Program-made: the position numbers and the translations under genes
The notes under the pieces: generated by a model
What the model was told of the DNA's origin: nothing
Seen by the model: only the letters and a program-made list of their open reading frames with translations
The model's database searches: none
In this document: positions 1-11,340 of the stretch, piece by piece
How positions within the stretch are numbered: position 1 is the first letter of the stretch
Layout: the number at the start of each line of letters is the position of its first letter
NCBI RefSeq assembly: GCF_033807715.1
Contig: NC_084592.1
Location: forward strand, 25,202,001 to 25,266,000
Source of the DNA: Cololabis saira
Taxonomy: Eukaryota; Chordata; Actinopteri; Beloniformes; Belonidae
Length of the DNA stretch: 64,000 nt
Direction of reading: 5' to 3'

Positions 1-66
1 GGCCGTCGTGGCGAAGGGTGGCGCTAGAGAGTCTCATTTCTTAAAAGGAGCCTCATGCTCCTTTAA
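1..66. mobile_element. Right end of a TTAA-flanked miniature inverted-repeat element, cut by window start
   Basis: The first 62 bases match, with one visible difference, the right end of the element at 41251-41591, including the terminal GCCTCATGCTCCT. TTAA follows at 63-66, as it does in the other copy. TTAA target duplications are known for the piggyBac and Kolobok superfamilies; which one applies here is not decided. The rest of this copy lies outside the window. It encodes nothing. Confidence 0.75.
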
Positions 67-67
67 A

Positions 68-656
68 CTAACTAAATGTGAATTTTGGTTGAATCATGTT
101 TCTTTATTTTCTTTTTTGCCATGTTGATGTACTGTGACGAGGGTCATAGTGAAGTAGAAAAAATTACAATATCATGAATCTGCACTGACGGCCAGCCCCT
201 TCAACATGACCCACAGAGCCAGAAGCACATTCTCTCACACCGTGCTGCTACAGATTTTCAGTCATCCAGGTCATGGTAATTTTCAAAAGGCAATTGGAAT
301 TCCTTTTCTTAGATCTTGAACATATTTTACCCTCCATCCAGAGGGCTCTGTCAATTCAAACTGACCAGTGGGGAGTTTAGAGCTCCCTACCACTAAGTTT
401 TGAAGGTAAACAACTTACAAAGGAGAAAAGACCCACAGAAGGGATGGGGGGTACTCCTATAGTTTATGAAATCAAAACTCCCCATCAGCCAGGTTGGACT
501 GACAAAGCCTTCTGAATGAGGTATAAAACTTCTCCAAGAACAAAGTAGAAGTCTTGTTTCCTTGATTCAAGCCTTTGAGAATTAAATTCTCTCATATTTT
601 GATCAAATGCTGTTGATCATCCATCTACTGTATAAGCCACATATACATACATTTAA
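68..656. other. Stretch without recognisable feature
   Basis: AT-rich unique-looking sequence between the miniature element and the TATG repeat. No open frame of note, RNA gene or terminal inverted repeat was seen. Confidence 0.5.
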
Positions 657-800
657 GCTATGTATGTATGTATGTATGTATGTATGTATGTATGTATGTA
701 TGTATGTATGTATGTATGTATGTATGTATGTATGTATGTATGTATGTATGTATGTATGTATGTATGTATGTATGTATGTACTGTATGTATATATATGCGC
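657..800. repeat. (TATG)n tetranucleotide microsatellite
   Basis: About 30 nearly perfect TATG units run from about 660 to 780, followed by a short degenerate TATATATG tail. The 84-residue Met-Tyr-Val-Cys frame across it is a repeat artefact. Confidence 0.97.
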
Positions 801-1823
801 ATATGATAGATATAGACAGAGAGAGCTTAAATTAAAATCAAAGTTAACAATCTATGGCTGAGACTTTTTGGTTATAAGAAAGCAAAATGTGTTTGGCTGA
901 ACTTGTCTTTGTGTCGGATGAATTGTCCCCTTGGCTCTTATGAAGGGATAGAGTGCTGGATTAAAGGCCTGTATAGACCCAGTGTTAATGTTTAATGCAT
1001 GCCCGAGGACTGAGTATGCCTATTATAGATTAGTCAAAGCAACTGTTGCATCTAAGACAGTCTGGTGCATAGATGGAGACGTTTAAAGTACACTTCTTGG
1101 TGTAAACGGTATAACTGTTGGGGTAGCTGATGCAGCTGGCATGATGTCGGTTGCTTTAATGTGTCAACGTTTGGCCTGCTGGAGTTTCCTGGGGTATGCA
1201 ATCTATTATTGAAGTTATGTATCAGAAGTAGCACTTGGTGTGTGAGGAGGTTCTTGGCAGCAAATGTGTGAAGATATTGCGAAGGTTCACTTGTGTTTAG
1301 TCTTTTACACGCACATACGATCACGCAACTTGATACATGGTATGTGATTAACAGAATTATTTAAAACCTCATATACAAATGAGAACAAACTATTGAAGAA
1401 ATCTTGGAAATGAAATCAAGTAATATGATAAAATAAACAAACTTTTCAAACTTCTTGATCACAGCTGTCCCACACATGTAAAGGGACAGAAAGCTACTTG
1501 AGATTTTCCACATGCATGATTTGGTTGTTACTGTTGCCAGCATTGAATTCATGGAGGAGTTACATAATTATCTACTTGCCAGTCACATGATGCACATTGA
1601 AACTGCATACAAGCTCTGCATCACACTGCCAACAATTCCACTGGCATGCAGAAGAAGAATTTCCACTGGGAGAGAACCTGAGGGTAAAAGTCGCTTATGT
1701 TTCCAAATCGTATCATTGTCCACCTCACAGTTTTAATTTTTGTTTGATTTTCATCACTTAAATTGTTCTGAAATGGTGCAGTGCCTCCTATCTTTCATTC
1801 TGTGGCATTATCATTTTATGTTT
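801..1823. other. Stretch without recognisable feature
   Basis: Unique-looking AT-rich DNA. Frames of 60-90 codons on both strands (for example minus 1052-1324) have no recognisable domain, and their composition looks random. Confidence 0.45.
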
Positions 1824-1843
1824 AAGAATATTGTTTTGTCTTG

Positions 1844-2012
1844 TGGGGGCACGGTGGCGCAGCTGATAGTGCAGCCGTCTCACAGGAGGAGACCTGAGCT
1901 CAGTGCAGGGCCCTCCCGGGGTTGGTAGAGGGGAGCAATGCTGTAGCTTAGGTAGAGCACTGGGTGATAAAATGGGAAAAAATCGGGGGTAAAAATATTT
2001 AAAAAAAAAAAA
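1844..2012 (+). mobile_element. tRNA-derived SINE, internally deleted short copy
   Basis: The head GGGCACGGTGGCGCAGCTG contains an A-box-like segment (about 1854-1871). The body ends in a run of 12 A. The flanks carry an imperfect target duplication: AAGAATATTG at 1824-1833 and again at 2011-2020, each followed by a related TTGTCTTGTG-like string. Compared with the copy at 9415-9928, only head and tail remain. The middle of about 350 bp, including the B box, is gone, apparently at a GAGGAG microhomology. Pol III box architecture and an A tail are established SINE hallmarks; the exact fish SINE family is not assigned. A copy without a B box should be transcriptionally inactive. Confidence 0.8.
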
Positions 2013-2335
2013 GAATATTGTCTTGTGTCCCTCATATATTTGCATTTTACCGACAGAAAAGAAAATTACCTTAAATTTCACCACTCACAACAGTATATTA
2101 GAGAGGATCTATGTGTTTGTGTATATAATATTACGAAAATGTCTGAGTGTGCGGATCTTAGTATCAGGAATTACAACATTAGATGAACAACAACATATGA
2201 TGTTATTATGTATTTAACAAAGCTCAGAAACAATCAGCTGCCACAAGTCAATCTCTATTCATTTGTAGAGGCTTCTGGGTGTGCACATGTCTTTTAAACC
2301 AGACATTTGGTACATTTTCTGGTCTGGAGAATTTA

Positions 2336-2783
2336 GATGTAATTTAATACAATGCCAAGAGGACAAGAAATCAGCAATGTCTTTGGAGATGCAACACTTA
2401 TTGCACAGTAATCTAGAAAAAAAACATTGTTTGGAAACAATGTGAAATACAATATTCTCCAGCGAGAAATATAATTCACAATGGAAAGCATTCAGGACAG
2501 CTGGCAATCTTCCCAGTGGAGGACGTCCCACAAAATTCACCCCAAGGGACTAGACCGTGCAATGCTCAAAGAAATGCAAAACAAACTTCAAGACCTCCAT
2601 CTCAGATCCTACTGGCATAGGTGAAATAATGAAATCCATGACAGCAAAAATATAGAAAGACTTAAATGGTTTGTTTCATAGGGTAGCTAGGAGTGAGCAT
2701 CTTCTGTCATACAACATAGGAGCACAAGTGAGATTCACAGAACTGCATCTGAACAAGCTTTCTGCTACTATCCCAAGTGTTAA
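2336..2783 (+). pseudogene. Tc1-like transposase, 5' half, interrupted by a piggyBac-like insertion
   Basis: This stretch reads as the N-terminal DNA-binding half of a fish Tc1/mariner transposase gene. The segment around 2480-2560 encodes remnants of the helix-turn-helix region, and translated pieces such as LQDLHLRSYW are typical of this family. The frame is broken by stops and small indels, so no start codon or continuous product can be assigned. The homology ends at TTAA (2780-2783), where the piggyBac-like element begins, and the 3' half resumes near 5446. A working protein would bind the element's inverted repeats and catalyse cut-and-paste transposition in the nucleus. This copy is dead. 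The left boundary, including the terminal repeat, is too diverged to place and may lie upstream of 2336. Confidence 0.75.
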
Positions 2784-3033
2784 CAGGTTGGTTTCGACCC
2801 GTGTCTTAAATACGCTTTAAAATATACTAAAACAATAACCTATCTTCCTTTTTTTCGTCCCATTTCTTGGTTACCTTGTTAGGCTTCCTTTTACATGTAA
2901 ACGTTGGTTTTAATATTTTTGGTGTGGGTCTCTGTGCCTTTAAAAAAAAAAAAAAGGTTGTGTTACGTGAATATTACTAAAGGGTATAGAAAATGTCTCT
3001 GAAATGAATTTGCTTCATTTATTTTTTCATTTT

Positions 3034-3530
3034 AAAATTAATAATTGTTAGAATCTGCTGGATCCACTTGCAGAGTCAGAATCCATGAGCTTCAAAAAAA
3101 ATCCTTTTTATTATTCCTTTGAGCAAAAAGCGCTGCACTGAGGTAGAAGAAAACACATGGAAAAAGTAGCAACAGAAAGCAGGAGAAAAAAACTGGTTAA
3201 CATAAACTCTGCTTACGCAGGCAACTCTGGGAAAAAACAACAGAGATCTGAAAAGTAATCAAAGTACAAACAAAATGTTAACAAGATGGGTTACTCAAAA
3301 TAGACTTGAGAAAAAAAGTGATGTACACTGGCTCAGACCAAACATACGGAATTATCTGGCAAAGAACAGGTGCCACAGGCAGACTTTTAACACTTCCTGA
3401 AGATGAGCTGCAGGTGTGGGAATCAAGCCACAACCACCAGCTGCCTTCATGGAACACAACAACAAGGGAAAAAGAAGGTCTAACAACCCAAAACCAGAAC
3501 CTAACAAATAACTATAGAAACATCTGTGGT
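3034..3530. other. Unassigned interior segment of the piggyBac-like element
   Basis: This segment lies between the left end and the C-terminal end of the transposase gene. It holds an A-rich sequence with a weak 87-codon plus frame (3306-3569) and no known domain. It could be a separate old insertion, because it is much longer than a usual piggyBac untranslated end. Nothing further can be supported. Confidence 0.3.
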
Positions 3531-3725
3531 ATTACGGGTCAGTTCAACCCATATATATATTTTCTTTAAGAATATGCAAAAAAATTGCAAATTTTTGTTA
3601 GTGATAGAACTTCAATATAAACACATTGAAACAGAACAGCTCAAAACACTATTTGCAAGTTCAAATAAACAACAACCAATCAAACAAATCAAACCAATAG
3701 AAATAAATGAATACTTCCAAAACTA

Positions 3726-5120
3726 TTAAAAAGCTAAATCAAAGTAAAAGTCTCTCTGTGAATAAACATGTCCTTGTTTGTGGCTTTGGCTTATCCGGTT
3801 GGTGTCGAGGCAGGGTTGGCTGAGAAGGATGCTGATGCAGATTCTCTGTGTTGCTGGTGTTGTAGGCGGGCTGCTGGGTGAGCTCTGCAACTGTCTGACG
3901 AAGGCTGCAGCATCTGGGTCTCGAGGCACCCGTTCCCTTCACTCAATGTGTGGCTTGACAGGGGACTTTCCCAGCTCCTCAAGAAACATTCTCCACTAGT
4001 TTTTTTTGGCTAATTTCCACCTTTGGTGGATGTGGGTCCACAACACAAATGCATCCTATGCAGACACATCAAGGATTAAAACACAACCATTGGCCATCTT
4101 CTGGTCATTCGCTGGCAAGTGTAAGTGGCTGTCAGCTTGTCCAGGTTGTCCACTCCTCCTTTGTTCTTGTTATAGGCAAGGATAATTGTGGGCTTTTTGT
4201 CACTTCCTGATGACACAGATGAATCTTGTGAAGAGTGGACAGAAGTATCACATTCCCTTTTCTTTTTCGACAATATGAGACAACAGTGGCGGTGTATGTA
4301 AAAGTAAACTTTGAAGAAAGTGGAGCCTGCCCTTCTACTGCAAGATTTCAGCGAGCAACGCAGGTTTATTTTTTATTCACTGTACCCACCATGGTAAGAC
4401 TGGTAAAAAAAATGGTCACAAGAGATACAGTCCAACGGTCATGCCAAGGACCACACATTTTGCTTGGTTTTTCTCAGGGATGCCACTTGCACATTTTCCT
4501 GTGATAATCTATAGATTCCAGGTGTAGCTAGTTTTTACATCGCAAGCTGCCCATATTTTTATGCTGTACTTCCCTGGTTTACTGGGTATGTATTGCATTT
4601 TGCAATGCGCATTTTCCCGGTTCATCCACTGTCACATCTGGACCTTCCAGATGGACTTTTCCTCCCTACAGGTTTGTCATAGCAATGATGACTCTCTTTA
4701 TTGACAAGGGCATAAATAGCTCAAAACATGATTTTATGTCAAAGACTCTGGTCACAGCAAACATTGTGTTACCAGGGGTCATTTTGATAATATTTTCAAC
4801 AGCTTCTCTGCCATGTGCATGTTGACGTACTAAACTCCAAAAGGTCCTACCATTTTTTGAGTTGAAACCTTCAGCAGGAGCAGCCTCAGGACCAGTAACC
4901 TCCTCATCAGACTCTTCTGGCTGGTACTCCACATTGTCCTCGTCCTCAGAAACCTCCTCCTCTGCATTGCTATGCTGATGTCTTCTCCCTCATTTTCTCC
5001 CAAAATATTATCTAGAACTTGGCTCATCATCAATCTTCGTTTCATGTTTGCCACAAATTGGAGGTGTGCCCTTTGATAGTCAAATGAGTGCAGCAACCTT
5101 ACATGTACGGACATGCCCAT
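3726..5120 (-). pseudogene. piggyBac-like (PGBD type) transposase, multiply frameshifted
   Basis: Read on the minus strand, pieces follow the piggyBac transposase order. First comes an acidic N-terminal region (about 5100-4870). Next is a segment with VENIIKMTPG and FAVTRV (4666-4880). Then VTVDEP marks the first catalytic aspartate (4624-4626), followed by SKPGKYSIKIWAACDV (about 4530-4590). SCDHFF marks the second aspartate (4415-4417). KGGVDNLDK marks the third (4148-4150), followed by TRRWPM. Near 3900 the C-terminal tail reads PRDPDAAAFVRQLQ; the Cys-rich domain expected after it is degraded. Stops and frameshifts separate these blocks, and the region between TNL (about 4666) and the first aspartate is short compared with the family, indicating a deletion. 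An intact enzyme cuts and pastes DNA at TTAA. This one cannot be functional. Confidence 0.9.
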
Positions 5121-5445
5121 CTCTGTTTGTGTTGTGTTTTTAGTGGACCAATGAGCATCCCCTGAAGCTCACATGATTTGGAGAGGAGGTGGCTGTCAGT
5201 GTGTTGGCTGACAAATATGATTTCAATTTTGGATTCATTATTATTTTATAATTTTATTTGTATTACTTGGTCAAAACTGACCTGCACACACAAACAACAT
5301 ATTTTCAACCAGAGCATTTGATAATGTAGTGAAAAGTTTGTTTTTGTTTCATTTTGTTGAAATCAAGGTTCCTGACAGTTATTTGAAGGGATTATTTTAT
5401 ACATGTAAAAACTAAAAAGGGTCGGTGCCAACCCTAAAACAAAAG

Positions 5446-6060
5446 TTAAGTACCCAGGGCCATGTTTGGCAAAAAGCGAACAGCATTTCAGGGGAAACAT
5501 CTCATTCTCACTGTCAAACACAGCAGTGGAGGGTCTATGATTTGTGGTTGCTTTGTAGCCACACAACCTGGACCAGTTGGATTATGCCACTACTCTGTAT
5601 GCCAAAATATTCTCGGGTCAAATGTGAGACCATGTGGTCATTAGTTAAAGCTTGGTCAAAACTGTGTCATACAACACAATGATAACGTGAATCACACCAT
5701 GAAATCTGCATCAAACTGGGGAAAAGAAAAGAATCAAGGTTTTGGAATAGCCATATCAAAATCCAGACTGCAAAACCAAATGAAAAAGTCTGATAGGATT
5801 GAACGAGAGCTTTACTTATAGCACGCGCCCACAAATCTCTATGAGCTTAAACAACATGGCAAAGAAGAGGAAGAAAAAAATCCCCCAAAACTGGATCTAC
5901 AAACAACTGAAAAATGGGGATACTTGGTATTGCCACATATTTGTTCTTTTTTTGGTCATGATTTTGTTATTTTTATTATTCCCCCAATACCAAGAGCTAC
6001 CTCATTTAAATGATTTTAAAAATTTATTTTTGCACTAAAAATAGGCGCTGATACCAACCT
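5446..6060 (+). pseudogene. Tc1-like transposase, 3' half, downstream of the piggyBac-like insertion
   Basis: Frames read in order give GHVWQK, then LILTVKHSSGGSM and CGCFVATQPG, then NILGSNVRP, then HNDNVNHT in the place of the family's DNDPKH box. The C-terminal block TNLYELKQHGKEE with KIPQNW lies at about 5829-5900. This order matches the DDE catalytic domain of fish Tc1-like transposases. The block homologous to the SPDLNPIE motif is mutated beyond use, and a stop interrupts the frame at about 5820. The 5' half lies at 2336-2783. A short part around the first catalytic aspartate is missing at the insertion junction. The right terminal repeat is not recognisable, so the end coordinate is approximate. 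Confidence 0.85.
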
Positions 6061-8188
6061 TTTGACACTGCACACACGCAGCTTCACAGCAATAAACTCA
6101 GTCAGTTTGGAAAAGATTAGATAAAGTATTGTTCAGAAAAGCAGTTTAGAAATACAGACATGCAGAAAGAGATTCCTGTGACACCATCTGCAACCTCACA
6201 GAGGTGTCCATGAAGATTTTGCCCAGTAACACGGTAACTGACTCGGCCCTGTGCATCACTTCACACCTAACAGACAGAACGGGAAAGAAGATTCCAACAT
6301 GAGGCCACTCCTCAAAATAATGCCAATACTGGCACTAGTTTCCCCCGCTCTTTGGTAAAAGTGCATCAGGTTTCATGGGAGTTGATACCAGTTACTAAGT
6401 TAGTGCTGCTAACGCTATAATTTGAAGTCCCTTGAGCAGTGTCTGCTCTCTACCTTTGTAACATTGTGGTATTTATACATGTGCCCAACTGGGAGGAGAT
6501 CAAAAGCAGCATTCCCTTTGATTAATGGCAGCGTGAATTTCCTGTGACATCATGTATTTGCCTTTGATGTTGCAAGCAATAAGGGCAGCTAATGCTCTGG
6601 TTTAACCTAAAGTGGAGGCTAGTGGCGGACCCCTACAGACTCTCTGTAGCCAAGCAATACATCCATCAAGACTGAGGTGTATCAGATAAACGGTTGTCAA
6701 GATATGTGAACCACCGCTTGTCTCTCCAACAGTAGAGACAAGCAGTGATTCTTATTTCTATTTGGAGATCCTCTGTAGGAGTAAAGGTTTTAAAGTATTT
6801 GTATTGCATTGTTGCAGGTAACATGGTCTAAGATATCAAATGTCAAAAGTTCAGTGTTCGGCCAAATATTCACGTATAAGGTTTCTGCACAGTACTTATT
6901 TGTATGTGTTGCTTTATACACATGGCATGCATGATATTCTCAAACGTATCTCATAGCAGAGTGTGTATGTGGCAAAACTGGGAGGTTTTCCTTTTTTATA
7001 TAAAAAGGCAAAGCATGTAAGGAATAATATTGATGATGTTTGTTTGAGTGAAGCCCAATACATGAGCCAGTCATGGACATCTATGTCTGTTTAGTGTGAG
7101 CTGTCATTAGGTTATTTGACAGTGTTTCTAAACACTTGCAAAAAGCTCATGTTTGTTATGGGACAAATCCATGGAATTCTTACCATGACTGAATTAATGA
7201 CTGCCATATGATTAATAGACGCAAAAAAATGAAGGACCACCATGACGGTGACACTGCAGACTGGGTAAAAGCCACATTCAGCATTTTTATACCGAATTCA
7301 TCGTCTTTTCTGTTGACAGTGAAATTATACAGTGAGGCTCTGCATTTTGTCAGAAGTATATGGGAAGATTAATTTCTTTTAAATTTACTGCAAACTATGT
7401 GATTACAGGCCTTAAAGAGGAACTGAAGTGAAATGGGTAATTTGTCGGCTACTTATGTCTAAATTGTTTAAATATGCCAACTGTATAAACAAAATGAACT
7501 GAGGAAAGCCGTACTTTGCAGCTGTAGATTTATAGTGTGTCCAACTTAAGGACAATTGTTTATCATACGCACGTAATAGTTAGGCTGTTTTTAATGGATT
7601 GGTAATATATTAATTTTGAAGCTTTTGATGGTGCTTGTTTGGCGGGAAGTTGTTTGTTTTTAAACACATTTTCCACAGACAGGCATTTTTTGGAAAAATG
7701 TATCAGTAGCAACGTTTGTTACACAGCAAAAAGAAAAAGGAAACCTGTTACACCAAACTAATAATGATACCGACAGAAAAGAATACTGTTACACAATAAA
7801 TGAAGACAGTTACACTTGAAATAAGTACACTGTAAATGTGTTTTGTTATTTAACACTAAAACCAGGTGGGTTCATGGACGGTTAGGGGTTTCATTAAGTG
7901 AATAACTTTGTATAAACAAAATCTACAGGTCTGTCACTTCCTGACTTTGCCTAAATATGTGTTTCATATTTCCTGAAGTTTTTAATATATTAAAGTAAAA
8001 TACACACATGTTCAGAGCACTTATCCCTCGGACCGCCACAACAGTCCTGAAGACCCCCCAACTCTGAGCTGGACCCCAGCACACTGACACAGCTGACGTA
8101 TGATGCCCACTCAAGGTAGGGAGGGTTTCTACACTGACGACATTTTGCTAATACAAATTGCTAAAAATTGATTTCGTAGCCTGGTCTG
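6061..8188. other. Stretch without recognisable feature
   Basis: AT-rich, unique-looking DNA with no open frame above about 65 codons, no terminal repeats and no RNA gene seen. Short A-rich and T-rich runs only. Confidence 0.45.
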
Positions 8189-8292
<104 letters not shown>

Positions 8293-8397
8293 TGCACATC
8301 TTCAGTTCCCTCTTTCACCATGGATCACACTTTGGGAAACCTTCTAGCAGCATTAGCTGAGTAAGCACACGGCCTGGCGTCGTCGGTCCATCTGGGT

Positions 8398-8736
8398 CTA
8401 CAAAGTGCTGTGAACCCGGCAACTCTGCAGATCCTTTTTGACGATGCTTGATTTCTGCTTTATTTCCGCGTAGAAAAGAGTGAGTTTGATTATCTCCTTA
8501 ACACGGTTGGTCCACAGATCAACAGTATGAACATCAACATCATCGGCGAGCCATTGATCCCGACCTGCTGGCACTCTGTCTGCGGTGAGCACCACTGACA
8601 CATACACAGTGTAGTAGCAAATTTGGTCATATTGTTTAAACTGTGTTTTGTGATTAATGAGAAATGTTTTTAATGATTTTGCATTGGATCGATGTAGCAA
8701 AATAAAACTGTTTACACCATACAGCTCCTCAACCAT
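8398..8736 (-). other. Unidentified 112-codon open frame
   Basis: The frame starts at ATG (8734-8736) and runs to a stop near 8398. It encodes a non-repetitive mixed sequence with LADDVDVHTVDLW and KEIIKLTLFY. I do not recognise the family. It lies next to a CpG-rich repeat-like segment (8930-9165), so a decayed transposon fragment is the simplest explanation. A chance frame is the alternative. No splice sites or neighbouring coding blocks support a host gene. Confidence 0.2.
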
Positions 8737-8929
8737 CAGTTACGTGTTTCCCATGAGCAGAGTTCGGCAGTCAGATCAGTTAAAATGTCAATTTGCTAGA
8801 TGAAATAGATTAATTCCTGATAAAATAAGTTTGTGTTTGCGCAGCTATTCTCATGTATGCATGTGAATGACTGTATATTTGTGTGTATACAAAAGTACAA
8901 TGTGCATTGGGCAAGGCTTCTTTCTTTGG

Positions 8930-9165
8930 GAATCCCTATCTGTGATTGGACGCTACCTTGGTGTCGCCGCTGCTCATTTGCATAAAGTTGAAATTCTCTC
9001 AACTTTAAATTGACGCTCTGCCCCGCTCCCGACGCCTCCAACGCCTCTCGCAGCGAGCTTTCATAGACAATGATTGGCCGTCGGACGCCTATGTGACGCT
9101 TTCAGTGTGAATGCACAGTTAACAGCGCAACCAGCGGCTGCTGAAGCAGACCCGGCTGATGTCAA
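8930..9165. repeat. CpG-rich, probably transposon-derived segment
   Basis: A GC- and CpG-rich block in AT-rich surroundings, with repeated GACGCCT motifs. It resembles interspersed fish repeats by composition and phrasing, but no terminal inverted repeat pair or target duplication was located. Just downstream, a perfect 9-bp inverted repeat, CTGATGTCA and TGACATCAG, lies within 9156-9183. Confidence 0.35.
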
Positions 9166-9414
9166 CTTCAGGGCTGACATCAGTACAATAAAAAGATTTA
9201 TAATTATATTTATTATGAACACAAACATAAAGTAAGCAATTACAAAAAACAACTCTATAAACCCAATCAATCTAGACAGAATCAAGAGTTTTATATGTAG
9301 TTTGTTAAAATGAAATGTTTTTTAGGAGTGTGCTAGTGCCATAAACATATTTTATTTAAGATTTTTCACTTCACGGCATAGTCGTTAATACATTTCAAAT
9401 AAATTAAACAATTT

Positions 9415-9928
9415 TTTTTTTAAATATTTTTACCCTGATTGTTTCCCCTTTTTATCACCCAGTGCTCCTACCTACTGTGAGTCAGTCCTGGGCATTGCCA
9501 TCCTCTACCAACCCTGGGAGGGCCCTGCACTGAGCTCAGGTCTCCTCCTTAACCTGAGGAGTGAGCAGGCCACTTCTTTTCACCAGACAGGGTGGGGCTT
9601 CTCTAGCCAGACGTAGCGCGTGGAAGGATCACGTTATTCCGGCCAGCTCCTCCCCACCCCATCTGGTGCCCCGGCTGGCCAGAGGGGGCATGTGTAGCCC
9701 AGGACTGTTGCATGTTTTTGTGACGGTAGCTCACATTGCTACCAAAGGAACACGGGGAGAACATGCAAACTCCACACAGAAAGGCCCTTTCGCCAACCCC
9801 ACCCAGGGTGTGGGCGCTGAAGTCATGGATCATGGGGGAACTTAACACGCACTTCCGTGCCCACAGCGTCCCCGGCGGGAATTGAACCCAGGACCTCCTT
9901 GCTGTGAGACGCCACCGTGCCCCATAAG
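9415..9928 (-). mobile_element. tRNA-derived SINE, near full-length copy
   Basis: On the minus strand the head reads GGGGCACGGTGGCG followed by CTCACAGCAAGGAGG. A B-box match GGTTCAATTCC is at 9878-9888. The tail ends in an A-rich run, seen as T on the plus strand at 9414-9420. TTAAACAATTT occurs on both sides (9404-9414 and 9929-9939) and is the target duplication. The central region contains the GTGTGGAGTTTGCATGTTC string that is common in fish interspersed repeats. Compared with the copy at 1844-2012, about 17 bp of the head around the A box are deleted. The 122-codon frame here is spurious. Confidence 0.8.
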
Positions 9929-10180
9929 TTAAACAATTTGTCACGATATGAGTCCACCCACCCCACAGCACGCCACATGCAGATGCACACTGACAAAATA
10001 CGAAGGGGAATAAGTGTTATACAAATTATTAGACACGGTTCTAGTGTTAAAATACACCGTGTTGTATTTTATTACAACCTTGGATTTACTGCAGTTTACT
10101 TATTGCAGTTTATTTGTTAAACTGTTCAAAAAAGGTTGGTGAGGTATGAAATAAACTGCAGTGGAGTTTGAAAACAAGCT

Positions 10181-10233
10181 CATCAGCCACTTTATCAGAT
10201 ATACCTGTCATAGCTAATAAAGTGGCTGGTGAG
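10181..10233. mobile_element. Remnant of a miniature inverted-repeat element reduced to its ends
   Basis: CATCAGCCACTTTAT and its near complement ATAAAGTGGCTGGTGAG face each other with only about 20 bp between them. The left half plus ATATACCTGTC matches the recognisable start of a common fish DNA-transposon family, so this is best read as a copy that lost its interior. The family name is not assigned. Confidence 0.5.
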
Positions 10234-11332
10234 TCTAATTGGAATATAATTGGACTAAATTAAATTGTACTGTACGGAAGTGTTTTCTGCGTAAAGAATA
10301 AGTGCTCACTAGATTAAAATAATATAATAATTACTTTAATTATACTGGCTGCTTGCATATTCCCTTTAAAGTTGTGTGTGTGTGTGTGTGTAGATATCGC
10401 CTTTTAGACAAACAATGAAGTAGTCTCACAAAGTATATGTCCTCGTTTTCTTTACATTGTGCAGGCCATTAAAACTAGTCATTTGAAGAGGTAGGCATTG
10501 ATAAAAACAGAAATAGAGTTGGAGACAACCACATTTCTCAATCATCAGATTAATAAATAAATGATGTTGTACTCATACACTTTGCAGCTCCCATTTCCTT
10601 AATCTAGTTAAATATAGTTACATTCAGTCAGTGAAAAAATAAATGAGGTATCATGTTTATGAAGTATTTTTCTATTAATCTAAATATAAAGCAGCAGATG
10701 GAGGATACCAAACGACTCTTTGAAAATCCAAGGGGAACAAAGTGATGGGGAGGACACGCATTCCTGCCGGCGCACAGTATGTTTAATGCTCTTTGCCAGA
10801 TAAACTAAAATACACAGACGCCTACAACCAAACTCTGATAATATGCAGTATGAGCACAGGATGACAGGTTAATCCGTGAAGATTGGGTTTTATCTAAATC
10901 CAAAACTTATTCTATCTGGTCTCTGGTGTATTTATGTCCACAAGGTTTTTCTATGTAGAGGTCCAACCTGACAAAAAAGAACAAACTCGGTTGTAGATAC
11001 AACAGTTGCATATCTCCTTATGCCCCTGTGCTTTTTTCATTCTGACACATCTCAGCTGCATTTAAAAACGAATATATGACATAAATACATAAAATGTCAA
11101 TCAAAAGTTTTGATACACATATTAAAGAGGATGGGTTTCTAAAGTTTTTAGTTTAGAATAGACAATAAGTCAATTAGAAACATTTGCCTGCTCTTCTGTT
11201 TATGTGCACAGCAAAGTACCTCCGGCGCAGTCCATTTCACTCTGTAGTTTACACCAAAGCAGCATGTTGTGTAAACACAGCAAACCAAGCAGACCAATTA
11301 CAGCTGCTGTGGTTTTTAACGAGTAACTGCAT
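10234..11332. other. Stretch without recognisable gene
   Basis: AT-rich sequence with one short (TG)10 run at about 10373-10392. No coding frame of note was found; the 87-codon minus frame at 11200-11463 runs into the foldback element and has no known domain. Confidence 0.45.
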
Positions 11333-11340
11333 TTCTGGAG

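Larger units (their letters stand above)
2784..5445 (-). mobile_element. piggyBac-like DNA transposon inserted into a Tc1-like element
   Basis: The insert separates two halves of one Tc1-like gene. TTAA lies on both sides (2780-2783 and 5446-5449), matching the TTAA target site known for piggyBac. The ends carry related inverted motifs: AGGTTGGTTTCGACCC at the left, and the complement of GGGTCGGTGCCAACCCT (about 5420-5436) at the right. Further inside, GGGTCAGTTCAACCC (about 3537) and GGTCAAAACTGACC (about 5270) look like subterminal palindromes. The right boundary is uncertain by about 10 bp because extra bases lie between the terminal motif and TTAA. It carries the broken transposase gene at 3726-5120 on the minus strand. 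Confidence 0.75.

Noticed and set aside
607..861. 84-codon Met-Tyr-Val-Cys frame
   Set aside because: Translation of the (TATG)n repeat.
9870..9928. tRNA gene suggested by a B-box match
   Set aside because: It sits in the head of a 510-bp SINE with A tail and target duplication, and cannot fold as a cloverleaf because the head is deleted.
9603..9971. 122-codon minus frame
   Set aside because: It lies within the GC-rich SINE body and has no domain.
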